Source of the DNA: Algibacter lectus
GTDB lineage: Bacteria > Bacteroidota > Bacteroidia > Flavobacteriales > Flavobacteriaceae
NCBI RefSeq assembly: GCF_900112395.1
Contig: NZ_FOLN01000006.1
Coordinates: 248,001-312,000 of the forward strand
Reading direction: 5' to 3'
Length of the DNA stretch: 64,000 nt
Part shown: in pieces, positions 26,878 to 35,063 of the stretch
Position numbering within the stretch: position 1 is the first letter of the stretch
Layout: each line of letters opens with the position of its first letter
Program-made: the position numbers and the translations under genes
Notes under the pieces: model-generated
The model's database searches: none
What the model was told of the DNA's origin: nothing
What the model saw: the letters and a program-made list of their open reading frames with translations, nothing else

Positions 26878-28113
26878 ATGCAAGAGAGTCAATTGCTTAA
26901 AATTGCCAACGAATTTGGCAGCCCTGTATATGTTTATGATGGTCATAAAATTGAGAACCAGTATAAACGCTTAACTAGTGCTTTTAAAAATGTTAAGAAG
27001 TTAAAACTTAATTATGCGGTAAAAGCATTATCAAACATTTCTGTTTTAAAGCTTTTACATAGTTTAGGTTCTGGTATTGATACCGTTTCTATACAAGAGG
27101 TGCAATTAGGTTTAGCTGCTGGTTTTAAGCCTGAGCAAATTATTTTCACACCAAACGGAGTTTCTTTAAACGAAATTGAAGAAGCTGCTAAATTAGGTGT
27201 TAAAATAAACATTGATAACCTTTCTATTTTAGAGCAGTTTGGTGCAAAACACCCAAACACACCGGTTTGTATTAGAATAAACCCACATGTTATGGCCGGT
27301 GGAAATGCAAATATTTCTGTTGGACATATTGATTCTAAATTCGGAATTTCAATTCATCAAATACCACACATTTTACGTATTGTTGAAAATACTAAAATGA
27401 ATATTAACGGTATCCACATGCATACGGGAAGTGATATTTTAGATATTGAAGTATTCCTTTATGCAAGTGAAATTTTATTTGAAACCGCAAAACAATTTGA
27501 TAATTTAGAGTTTATCGATTTTGGTTCTGGTTTTAAAGTGCCTTACAAACCAGGCGATATAGAAACTAATATTGAAGAGCTAGGAAAAAAGCTTTCAAAA
27601 AGATTTAACGATTTCTGTAAAGATTACGGTAAAGAATTAACCTTAGCCTTTGAGCCAGGTAAATTTTTAGTAAGCGAATCGGGTTACTTTTTAGCGCAAG
27701 TAAATGCGGTAAAACAAACTACATCAACTGTTTTTGCACAGGTAGATTCTGGATTCAACCACTTAATCCGCCCAATGTTTTACGGATCTCACCATGAAAT
27801 CACTAACATCTCGAACTTAAAAGGTCGTGAGCGTTTTTACACCGTGGTAGGTTACATTTGTGAAACCGATACTTTTGGAAATAACAGAAGAATAAACGAA
27901 ATAAATGAAGGTGATATTTTAGCCTTTAAAAATGCAGGCGCTTATTGCTTCTCTATGGCGAGCAATTACAACTCACGTTTGCGCCCTGCGGAAGTTTTAT
28001 GGTACAATGAAAAAGCACATTTAATTAGAAAAAGAGAAACTTTTGATGATATTTTACACAATCAAATAGCTGTCGATTTTTCTGAACAAAAAGAAACTGT
28101 AGCTGCCAAGTAA
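26878..28113 (+). CDS. lysA: Diaminopimelate decarboxylase
   Basis: From the ATG at 26878 the product is 411 residues (MQESQLLKIANEFGSPVYVYD). It has the alanine-racemase-fold PLP lysine at residue 49 (LNYAVKALSN), a HxHTGSD loop (IHMHTGSDILD), the phosphate-binding segment DFGSGFKVPY, and the C-terminal CETDTFG and GAYCFSMASNYN blocks. It catalyses the last step of lysine synthesis, meso-diaminopimelate to lysine. An upstream TTG (26857) would add seven residues but falls in the -7 box. A terminator follows. Confidence 0.95.
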   Translation: MQESQLLKIANEFGSPVYVYDGHKIENQYKRLTSAFKNVKKLKLNYAVKALSNISVLKLLHSLGSGIDTVSIQEVQLGLAAGFKPEQIIFTPNGVSLNEIEEAAKLGVKINIDNLSILEQFGAKHPNTPVCIRINPHVMAGGNANISVGHIDSKFGISIHQIPHILRIVENTKMNINGIHMHTGSDILDIEVFLYASEILFETAKQFDNLEFIDFGSGFKVPYKPGDIETNIEELGKKLSKRFNDFCKDYGKELTLAFEPGKFLVSESGYFLAQVNAVKQTTSTVFAQVDSGFNHLIRPMFYGSHHEITNISNLKGRERFYTVVGYICETDTFGNNRRINEINEGDILAFKNAGAYCFSMASNYNSRLRPAEVLWYNEKAHLIRKRETFDDILHNQIAVDFSEQKETVAAK

Positions 28114-28133
28114 GTTACTTTTTATAAAATTTT

Positions 28134-28176
28134 AAATCCGTTTTGAGGTAAATTTATCTTAAAACGGATTTTTTTA
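28134..28176 (+). terminator. Terminator downstream of lysA
   Basis: AAATCCGTTTT pairs with AAAACGGATTT across a 16-base segment that can itself form a small stem, followed by a T run. It begins 21 bases after the lysA stop. Confidence 0.85.
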
Positions 28177-28220
28177 TTCAAAAAAACTATTTTTATTAAG
28201 GTTTTCGAGCAAAATCACGC

Positions 28221-28228
28221 TATTTTTG
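28221..28228 (+). promoter_or_regulatory. -7 promoter box of the sterol desaturase-family gene
   Basis: TATTTTTG is an exact TAnnTTTG match. A TTTTCG stretch 17-18 bases upstream may serve as a weak -33 element. The final TTG coincides with a possible upstream start at 28226, which is therefore rejected in favour of the ATG at 28250. Confidence 0.55.
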
Positions 28229-28249
28229 GAGACAAACAAATATTTTTTA

Positions 28250-29188
28250 ATGGATTTTACAAACCCTTTAGTATATGGAGTTCCTTGTTTTTTAGGACTC
28301 ATATTATTAGAACTCTCATACAGTAAGCATCGTAAAGAAGAACGAAGTCAGAAACTATACAACTGGAAAGATTTAGCTGCCAGCCTTACTATGGGGATTG
28401 GCTCCGCTGTTTTAGCTCCACTTACAAAAACCATAGCAGCTATTGTTCTTTTTAACTATGTATACGAAATTTTCAATCCTATAGTAGATGGTGTACGCAC
28501 CAATATTATGGGTTATGAATCTTTTGGATACGCATGGTACATCTGGATTATTTGCCAATTGCTAGACGATTTTAGTTATTACTGGTTCCACCGACAAAAC
28601 CATAACGTTCGTTTTTTATGGGCCGCTCACATTGTACACCACTCATCAGATAATTTTAATTTAGGTACTGCTGTAAGAAACGGTTGGTTTACTATTTTAT
28701 ACAAACCTTTTTTCTATATGTGGATTGTTGCTATTGGTTTTCCGCCAGAAATGTTAGTAGTTTGTTTAGGTATTGAAGCGCTTTGGCAGTTTCAATTACA
28801 CTCTGTTTATATTCCTAAAATGGGAATTATAGAAAAATTTATGAACACACACACCATGCACCAAGTACACCATGCTCAAAACTTTGAATACATGGATAAA
28901 AACCACGGTGGATTCTTAAATATTTTTGATAAAATATTTGGGACTTGGAAAGAACTAGATGAAAATATAGAAATAAAATACGGTGTTACACATGCACCAA
29001 ACTCATATAATCCTTTGGTGATTTTAACGCACGAATACAAAGATATCTGGAACGATATGAAAAAATCGAAAAACTGGTATCATAAATTTATGTATGCATT
29101 TGCCGCTCCTGGTTGGAGCCATGATGGAAGTTCGCTTACCATTAAGCAACAAAGAAAACTATTAGAAAAACAAAACCTGAAAATTTAA
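28250..29188 (+). CDS. Sterol desaturase/fatty acid hydroxylase superfamily membrane protein
   Basis: From the ATG at 28250 the product is 312 residues with several membrane helices. It carries the histidine clusters of the di-iron hydroxylase superfamily: WFHRQNHNVR, HIVHHSSDNFN and MHQVHHAQN. The segment HNVRFLWAAHIVHHSSDNFNL is typical of bacterial members. The family oxidises lipids such as fatty acids, carotenoids or alkylglycerols; the substrate here is unknown. It is monocistronic, with a terminator hairpin overlapping its last codons. Confidence 0.9.
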   Translation: MDFTNPLVYGVPCFLGLILLELSYSKHRKEERSQKLYNWKDLAASLTMGIGSAVLAPLTKTIAAIVLFNYVYEIFNPIVDGVRTNIMGYESFGYAWYIWIICQLLDDFSYYWFHRQNHNVRFLWAAHIVHHSSDNFNLGTAVRNGWFTILYKPFFYMWIVAIGFPPEMLVVCLGIEALWQFQLHSVYIPKMGIIEKFMNTHTMHQVHHAQNFEYMDKNHGGFLNIFDKIFGTWKELDENIEIKYGVTHAPNSYNPLVILTHEYKDIWNDMKKSKNWYHKFMYAFAAPGWSHDGSSLTIKQQRKLLEKQNLKI

Positions 29189-29210
29189 TTTTCAGGTTTT
29201 GTTTTTTTTT
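29171..29210 (+). terminator. Terminator overlapping the end of the hydroxylase gene
   Basis: CAAAACCTGAAAA (29171-29183) pairs with TTTTCAGGTTTTG (29189-29201) and a run of nine Ts follows. The stop codon TAA (29186-29188) lies in the loop. The stem also precedes the convergent gene end at 29238. Confidence 0.9.
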
Positions 29211-29237
29211 GTGTAAAATGTAAATACGAATATTTTA

Positions 29238-30236
29238 TTATTGCTTCACAAATTTTTGAGAGAACATACCTTTATCTGTAGCGATATTTGCAATATATAA
29301 ACCAGATTTCAATTGATCTACAACTAATTTTCTTTCGTTAGTTTTTACGTTTAAAACTTGACGACCAGAGAGATCTACTATTGAAATAGACTCTACTTCT
29401 GCTTTAACATTAATGTTTAACTCTTCCTTTACAGGGTTAGTTAAAATAGAAAAATCTGCATCACTTATTGTATGATCACCTAAACCGAGAGTACTAGTTA
29501 TTAAACTTTCAGCTGTTTCGAAAGAGTCGTTTATAGCATCCCCAGAAACATCAATTTTAGTACTTCTAAACACCAAATCACCATTATCTTTATAATAATA
29601 GTAAGAAGTCTGTGTCAAATCTGCCGCTTTAACTGGAAACCCACCAAAACTAATAAACAACTGAATATCTTGAACGGTTTTTAACCGAGTTACTCCTCCA
29701 CTAAAATTTTCTCCAGCCAAACCACTTATGTTTACGTTTAAAGTTCCTTTAGCATCTACAGTTCGAACTAATGAACCTGAAAAAGTACCATTATATGAAG
29801 AATAATTAAAAGTACCACTTATATTATCATTACTAGGAGCAGACAAATAACTTAAAGGAAAACTACCTAATTCACCTTTATCTGTGTAAACAAGAGTGAA
29901 ACCATTGCTCTCTGCACCAGTAAACGAAATAGATGTTCCGCTTTTTTCTAAAAAAATCTTACTTATTGGACTATTACCAACACTAGTATTTATAACAGCT
30001 GTGGAACCGGGATAGTTAGAAATTGCTGCATCTGTTGTAGAATACTCATCAGATGTATTTTGATTGTCATAAGTAACATTAAAAGTCCAAGTAGCATTTG
30101 CTCCTGCAGCACTTTGGTCTGTTGGAGCGCTTACAACAGCAAATTCAGAACCTGCCGCACTCTCAAACGTAGGAATCGAATTTTGGGAATATCCCAAACT
30201 CGTAACGAGAAGTAATAAAAGTAATTTTAATTTCAT
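29238..30236 (-). CDS. Secreted protein with T9SS type A C-terminal sorting domain
   Basis: The 332-residue product has a Sec signal peptide (MKLKLLLLLLVTSLGYSQ). A beta-rich, Ser/Thr/Asn-rich body of about 230 residues follows. The C-terminal 75-residue Por sorting domain reads FSILTNPVKEELNINV, then ISIVDLSGRQVLNV, LKSGLYIANI and FSQKFVKQ. Type IX cargo of this kind is moved over the outer membrane and the sorting domain is cleaved off. The body has no motif I recognise, so the function is unknown. Monocistronic. Confidence 0.9.
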   Translation of the reverse strand: MKLKLLLLLLVTSLGYSQNSIPTFESAAGSEFAVVSAPTDQSAAGANATWTFNVTYDNQNTSDEYSTTDAAISNYPGSTAVINTSVGNSPISKIFLEKSGTSISFTGAESNGFTLVYTDKGELGSFPLSYLSAPSNDNISGTFNYSSYNGTFSGSLVRTVDAKGTLNVNISGLAGENFSGGVTRLKTVQDIQLFISFGGFPVKAADLTQTSYYYYKDNGDLVFRSTKIDVSGDAINDSFETAESLITSTLGLGDHTISDADFSILTNPVKEELNINVKAEVESISIVDLSGRQVLNVKTNERKLVVDQLKSGLYIANIATDKGMFSQKFVKQ

Positions 30237-30413
30237 AGTAATTTGTAATTTATAGGATTAATTGTAGCACAAACTTACAAAAAACGCTCTCCCCTAAATC
30301 GATGAAAAACAGCGTTTCATAGAAATTACAGATTATCTTTTTACTTTTCAGAAAAACCCTATTATTATCATTTTTAAAGCGAATTTTTAAATAATCTCGC
30401 TAAAACCTACTAC

Positions 30414-30965
30414 CTAATTACGAATTTTCCCACTAAACAAATTAATATTAGAATTAAATGAATTACCCGAAGCACGGCGTAGTGTTACCAATTGCCCACA
30501 ATGCCAAATAGCATCAGAAATTGGTCCGTTTATCATGTTCCAAAACTGAACTCTTTCTGTATCATATTGCTCCAAATTATTACTTACTCTCAAGATATCT
30601 GATGCTTTTTTTAAATTCAATAAGGTTTGTTCTCTTTGCACTTTAAAAGACAATGGCTCTTTATTGGTTGTCTTTGGTTCCTTTGAAATTGTATTCAATA
30701 TAAACTGAGACATTCCAAAAATATGCTCAATAGTTTCCGCGCTTGTTCTGCTTGACGAGCTTGCTTTATATTCTAAATCTTTAGTACGTAAGCCTTCACT
30801 TGCCCAAAAAAAACGAAAACCTAAGGCGTCAACCATTCTAGCCGCCACAGTTCCGGCAGTATAAGCCTCTGTCATTTCTGGAATTTCATAATAAGGTAAT
30901 TCTTTGTTTTGTGCCATAGCCACTCCGCTTATTGTTATTAGTAAAATAAGAAGTTTTAATTTCAT
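30414..30965 (-). CDS. Exported DinB-superfamily-like protein
   Basis: The 183-residue product has a signal peptide (MKLKLLILLITISGVAMAQ) followed by a helical bundle. The segments ARMVDALGFRFFWASEGL, ETIEHIFGMS and SDAIWHCGQLVTLRRASGN fit the DinB-like metal-binding helical fold, with the histidines as likely ligands. No substrate is known. It follows the GspG-like gene after three bases and is last in the operon with the M28 peptidase. It is unusual in being exported. Confidence 0.75.
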   Translation of the reverse strand: MKLKLLILLITISGVAMAQNKELPYYEIPEMTEAYTAGTVAARMVDALGFRFFWASEGLRTKDLEYKASSSSRTSAETIEHIFGMSQFILNTISKEPKTTNKEPLSFKVQREQTLLNLKKASDILRVSNNLEQYDTERVQFWNMINGPISDAIWHCGQLVTLRRASGNSFNSNINLFSGKIRN

Positions 30966-30968
30966 AAT

Positions 30969-31436
30969 TTATTTATTGTGTTTAACGTCATCACTTGTAT
31001 CTAATTCACCATCACTTCCTAAAGATTGTAGTTTAAATTCGGTTCCGTTATTAAGAGATTCATAGTGAAACTCTTGTTTCCACGAATCGAATATTACATT
31101 TTGTCTCAACGGATTATTCCTAACAACATCACCATTTTTTTCTGGATATCGACCTATATCTTGTTTTTCTTTTTCTAGTATTTTTGCTAATTCTATTATT
31201 TTACTGCGTGTAGAACCTTGATTAGAATTTGTAAATAGTAATCCCCCTGAAATGAATAATATTAAGGAAATAGGAAAAACGATTAGCATTATTTTTTGAG
31301 AAGGATAAAGCATGAACTTTTTAGGAAGTCCATGCTCTTTTTCAAATTTGCGCCGTTTTCTTTTTTTTAACCAAAATTTAATATCTTGAAACAAGAGTAA
31401 TAAATCGGCTATTAATTCTGCTAGAAGTAGCCACAT
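30969..31436 (-). CDS. Membrane protein with GspG (type II pseudopilin)-like C-terminal domain
   Basis: The 155-residue product has an N-terminal membrane-associated and basic region (DIKFWLKKRKRRKFEKEHG), one membrane helix (about residues 49-68), then a periplasmic domain resembling the GspG globular domain: IIELAKILEKEKQDIGRYP followed by LQSLGSDGELDTSDDV, which is the calcium-loop-like end of T2SSG proteins. It lacks the prepilin leader and the conserved Glu5 pilin helix, so it is not a normal pseudopilin. It directly abuts the M28 peptidase gene stop. Role unknown. Confidence 0.7.
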   Translation of the reverse strand: MWLLLAELIADLLLLFQDIKFWLKKRKRRKFEKEHGLPKKFMLYPSQKIMLIVFPISLILFISGGLLFTNSNQGSTRSKIIELAKILEKEKQDIGRYPEKNGDVVRNNPLRQNVIFDSWKQEFHYESLNNGTEFKLQSLGSDGELDTSDDVKHNK

Positions 31437-32849
31437 TTATTTTTTAATATTCCTTGAGGTATTTATTGGGTTAATGCCGTATTTATCGAACAAATAAACC
31501 AAAGATGTCATGGTTGCTGCTCCTAATTCTAGTTCACGTTTGTTAATAGCATCGAAAGTATCGTTACTAGCGTGATGATGATCAAAATAACGTTGAGAAT
31601 CTGGACGTAAACCCGCCAACACATTAGTTTCTGTTTTTAACGGACCAACATCTGCTCCACTTCCACCCTTTTCAAAATAATGAATTAGGTAAGGTTTAAA
31701 TAGTGGCTCCCAGCTTAAAACTTGACTAAAACTAGCATCACTACAATCGAAATTAAAACCTCTAGGTGTAAATCCACCAGAATCACTTTCTAAAGCAAAT
31801 ACATGATTTTCATTTTTTTGTTTAGCAACTTCGGCATATTTTTTTCCGCCACGTAAACCATTCTCTTCATTCATAAAAAGCACCACTCTTATGCTACGTT
31901 TTGGTGTTATTCCAGATTCTTTTAATAATCGTAAAACATCCATAGATTGTACAACGCCTGCGCCATCATCGTGAGATCCATCGCCTAAATCCCATGAATC
32001 TAAATGACCACCAACGACCATATATTCATTTGGAAATTCACTCCCGGTAATTTGCCCGATAACGTTATAAGATTGTACATCTTTTAGCTGTTTACAACTT
32101 TGCTTAAAATAGAATTTAATGTCCTTATTAAGCTGCAACATAGTACTTAATAAATTAGCATCGTTAGTACTTATGGCTGCTGAAGGAATACGTTCATCGA
32201 CTGGTAAATTACCATAAGTCATGCTTCCTGTGTGTGGCAAATCGTCTTGTCTTAAATTCATAGAACGCACTATTACTGCTACTGCTCCATATTTTGCTGC
32301 TTCAACAGCTCCGCTGTAACGTTGATTTACACAACCACCATAAGCTTCGAAAGTGCTAATTAAATCGGCCTGCATTGGGCGATTGTAAAACACTATTTTA
32401 CCTTCGACCTCAGCCTTCCCTAAAGCTTCTAATTCTTCAAAGTTTTTAACCTCAACTATATTAGCTTTTAAACCTAAACCTGGCGTAGCTACTGAACCTC
32501 CCAAGGCACATATATTTACCGTGTTTGTTTTACCGCGTTCGGTTTCTATAAAAGCATATTCTTTTGCTCCACGTACCCAACGTGGTACCATTACAGGTTG
32601 TAACCAAACTTTATCTAATCCTAATTTATCGAGTTCTTCTTTGGTGTAAGCCACTGCTTTCTCTGCACCTAAAGACCCTGATAAACGACTCCCTATTTGA
32701 TTTGAAAGGTGATTTAACCACTGGTAACTTTGTCCGTTTGTTAAAGATTGCTTGTAGATGGTTTTAAGTACATCTTCATCACTTTGGGCAACTAAAACAA
32801 CAGAACTTAAAGCCATTGCAATTGTTAAAACTCTTTTTAATTTTATCAT
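31437..32849 (-). CDS. Secreted M28 family metallopeptidase
   Basis: The 470-residue product starts with a signal peptide (residues 1-22, ending VVLVAQ). A PA-type insert is suggested by VEGKIVFYNRPM and GAVAVIVRSMN. The M28 zinc-binding core is complete: GGHLDSWDLGDGSHDDGAG, MNEENGLRGG, ESDSGGF and YFDHHHASNDTF. It likely acts as an exported aminopeptidase or dipeptidase of the Q-type carboxypeptidase group. First gene of a three-gene operon with the GspG-like and DinB-like genes. Confidence 0.93.
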   Translation of the reverse strand: MIKLKRVLTIAMALSSVVLVAQSDEDVLKTIYKQSLTNGQSYQWLNHLSNQIGSRLSGSLGAEKAVAYTKEELDKLGLDKVWLQPVMVPRWVRGAKEYAFIETERGKTNTVNICALGGSVATPGLGLKANIVEVKNFEELEALGKAEVEGKIVFYNRPMQADLISTFEAYGGCVNQRYSGAVEAAKYGAVAVIVRSMNLRQDDLPHTGSMTYGNLPVDERIPSAAISTNDANLLSTMLQLNKDIKFYFKQSCKQLKDVQSYNVIGQITGSEFPNEYMVVGGHLDSWDLGDGSHDDGAGVVQSMDVLRLLKESGITPKRSIRVVLFMNEENGLRGGKKYAEVAKQKNENHVFALESDSGGFTPRGFNFDCSDASFSQVLSWEPLFKPYLIHYFEKGGSGADVGPLKTETNVLAGLRPDSQRYFDHHHASNDTFDAINKRELELGAATMTSLVYLFDKYGINPINTSRNIKK

Positions 32850-32963
32850 TAGTAATATACTTTGGTTATTAATATGGGTTAGTTTTTTTTTGTTAAAGAT
32901 AATATTTCATCAAAACCGAGCTTGATTGAAAATTATAACTTTTTGTTAATTAACCAGCCGAAA

Positions 32964-33045
32964 TTGCGTTAACGATTGAACGGCCTGTTTAAGCTCCCCG
33001 ACCAGCGGAAGGGAGCGAGTAGTGAAAGCGTGTTAAAACGCCCAA
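32964..33045 (+). repeat. Structured intergenic repeat, copy 1
   Basis: This segment matches 55449-55540 over about 66 bases with few differences, including AGCTCCCCGACCA and GGAAGGGAGCGAGTAGTGA. It can fold with an inner stem GCTCCC/GGGAGC (32993-32998 with 33011-33016) and an outer stem GCGTT/AACGC (32966-32970 with 33037-33041). It lies in the 202-base gap between the minus-strand peptidase start and PPK2 stop. The function is unknown; it may be a mobile REP-like element or a small RNA. Confidence 0.75.
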
Positions 33046-33051
33046 AACCTT

Positions 33052-33918
33052 TTACTCATTAGCTAACTGAGCTTTATAACTCTCTAAATTAGCCTTAATT
33101 TTATCGTTTAATTCTGGCTCTGTGATATCGGTATATTTAATTAAATTATCGTGTAAAATTTTCGCGACCAATAAGCGCGCTGTTGGTTTATCGTCGGCAG
33201 GAATAGTGTACCAAGGCGCGTGTGACTTAGAGGTTCTATTTATGGCATCTTGATAGCAGTCTTGGTATTTGTCCCACAACTTACGTTCTTTAAGATCATC
33301 GGGCGAGAATTTCCAGTTTTTTTCAGGCTTATCTAAACGGCGCAATAATCGGCTTTTTTGCTCTTCTTTAGATAAGTTTAAAAAGAACTTAAATATTATG
33401 GTACCGTTATCGGCTAGGTGTTTTTCGAAGTTATTAATTTGCTCGAAACGCTTATCCCAAAAGGCTTCATTTACATCGTCTACGGTTTCTATTCCAGGAA
33501 TATTTTCACCCAAAATATATTCGGGATGCACTCGAGTTACCAATACATTTTCGTAATGTGTGCGGTTAAAAACACCAAATTTACCACGTTGTGGAAGTAC
33601 TAAATAATGACGCCATAAATAATCGTGACCGCGCTCCAAATCGGTTGGTACTTTAAAACTATGGCATTCTATACCACGCACATTAAATTCTTTAAAAACT
33701 TCGCGCACCAAACTATCTTTTCCTGAGGTATCCATACCTTGTAAACAGACCAAAACCGCGTGTTTATCGTGCGCATACATTATGTTTTGCCACTCACCTA
33801 GTTTTTTACGAATGCTTTTTAATTCACTTTTAGCATCGTCTATTACCAATTTAGTTTCTAAGTTTTTCAGGGAAATATTTGATGTTACTTTGAATTTATC
33901 TATTTCAATATTTTTCAT
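33052..33918 (-). CDS. ppk2: PPK2 family polyphosphate kinase/phosphotransferase
   Basis: The 288-residue product has the PPK2 core: Walker A-type LVCLQGMDTSGKDSLVREVF, the lid-region segment WRHYLVLPQRGKFGVFNRTHYENVLV, and RVHPEYIL. The C-terminal part has RLDKPEKNWKFSPDDLKERKLWDKY. PPK2 enzymes transfer phosphate between polyphosphate and nucleotides (ADP/GDP or AMP depending on class). This is a single-domain protein of the short PPK2 type; the class cannot be settled by eye. Probably monocistronic. Confidence 0.92.
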   Translation of the reverse strand: MKNIEIDKFKVTSNISLKNLETKLVIDDAKSELKSIRKKLGEWQNIMYAHDKHAVLVCLQGMDTSGKDSLVREVFKEFNVRGIECHSFKVPTDLERGHDYLWRHYLVLPQRGKFGVFNRTHYENVLVTRVHPEYILGENIPGIETVDDVNEAFWDKRFEQINNFEKHLADNGTIIFKFFLNLSKEEQKSRLLRRLDKPEKNWKFSPDDLKERKLWDKYQDCYQDAINRTSKSHAPWYTIPADDKPTARLLVAKILHDNLIKYTDITEPELNDKIKANLESYKAQLANE

Positions 33919-34119
33919 ATGATAGTATTGCGGAAATTAATTTTTATAAATATAATAAAGAATTTACAAAACCACTTACTAACCTAATTTAGAAATGGTG
34001 AACTGCTCGAATTTTAAGGACAAAACCAAGTATTATCTGTGTTTTCGACAAACTGCACCCTCGACCAAATTGTTTTTAATACTTTAGCCCATCCAAATCC
34101 CTATTAATACCTACTTATT

Positions 34120-34866
34120 ATGAAAACCCTTTTACTCCTACCTATTTTATTTTTAACCTACGCCATGCAGGGCCAAGGAAATTGCGAAGATGCAAGTGCT
34201 TACTTAATTAATTCTTACTCGCATGTTAAGGATGCTTATGACTCTAACAATATTAGCCATTTACAATACTACTCTAACCGCTCGGTAGAATCTATAAAAT
34301 TATCTAAGCAAAATTTAGCAGATTGTAATTGTCAAAAAGCCCTTGATTTAGCTAATCAAGTTTCAGATTTGTTAGTTCAGGTAGAATCTGCAACGACAAA
34401 TGAAGATGGCCGATTTTATGTAAAACGCGCCAGAGATTTAAGTAAACAAAGCGTTATTGAAATTGACAAATGTGCCTACAACAATGCTAATAATATTGAA
34501 GTTGAAGAGACTTCAACCGAAAATAATGCCTTAGCCAATTTACAAAAAGAGCAAGAGCAATTAAAGCAACAACAAGCAGCTTTAAAACTTAAGGAACAAG
34601 AAATAAAACAAAAATTAGCCGAGCAACAAACGGAAGCTTTGGCTTTAGAAAAGAAACAACTTATAGGCAAATACAAACTAGCAATTAGCTCTACAGTTAA
34701 AACTTATAATGAAAGTTTAAAATTGTGTAACAGTAACAATAAGTTAACAGCTACAGATACAGATGTATCTCAAGAAAGCATGGAAACTATTAAGGCGCAC
34801 TATATTTCGAGCTTAAAAAAATTAGCTTCAGATTATGTTACGCAGTTAGATTTGTGCTCCAACTAA
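34120..34866 (+). CDS. Exported protein of unknown function with coiled coil
   Basis: The 248-residue product has a signal peptide (ending about MQGQG, residues 1-19), then a helical domain with cysteines (NCEDASAY, LADCNCQKA, DKCAYN) and a long Gln/Lys/Glu-rich coiled coil (about residues 140-185). A C-terminal helical part follows with LKLCNSNN and a final LCSN. I recognise no family. The paired cysteines suggest disulfides in the periplasm. It stands alone between PPK2 (divergent) and the M1 peptidase gene. Confidence 0.7.
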   Translation: MKTLLLLPILFLTYAMQGQGNCEDASAYLINSYSHVKDAYDSNNISHLQYYSNRSVESIKLSKQNLADCNCQKALDLANQVSDLLVQVESATTNEDGRFYVKRARDLSKQSVIEIDKCAYNNANNIEVEETSTENNALANLQKEQEQLKQQQAALKLKEQEIKQKLAEQQTEALALEKKQLIGKYKLAISSTVKTYNESLKLCNSNNKLTATDTDVSQESMETIKAHYISSLKKLASDYVTQLDLCSN

Positions 34867-34889
34867 ACCTGTTACTCCAAACTTAAAAC

Positions 34890-34924
34890 ACAGCGCTTCG
34901 AATTTATTTTTGAGGCGTTTTTTT
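34890..34924 (+). terminator. Terminator downstream of gene 34120
   Basis: CGCTTC (34894-34899) pairs with GAGGCG (34912-34917) across a 12-base loop, followed by seven Ts. It starts 24 bases after the stop codon. Confidence 0.75.
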
Positions 34925-35063
34925 ATAGTCTGAATTGAAATATTTTAGAACTAAATAGATTTAATATATTCTAATCAGTTATAGAATATATTTGGTTCGA
35001 GCCGTAAAAAATAATACTATTGTATAAGCGCAAAACATATTAACCAACAAATACCCCAAAAGC

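Noticed and set aside
32964-33045. Repeat as an insertion sequence end or MITE
   Set aside because: No terminal inverted repeats with target duplications could be seen around either copy, and there is no transposase; it is reported only as a structured repeat.
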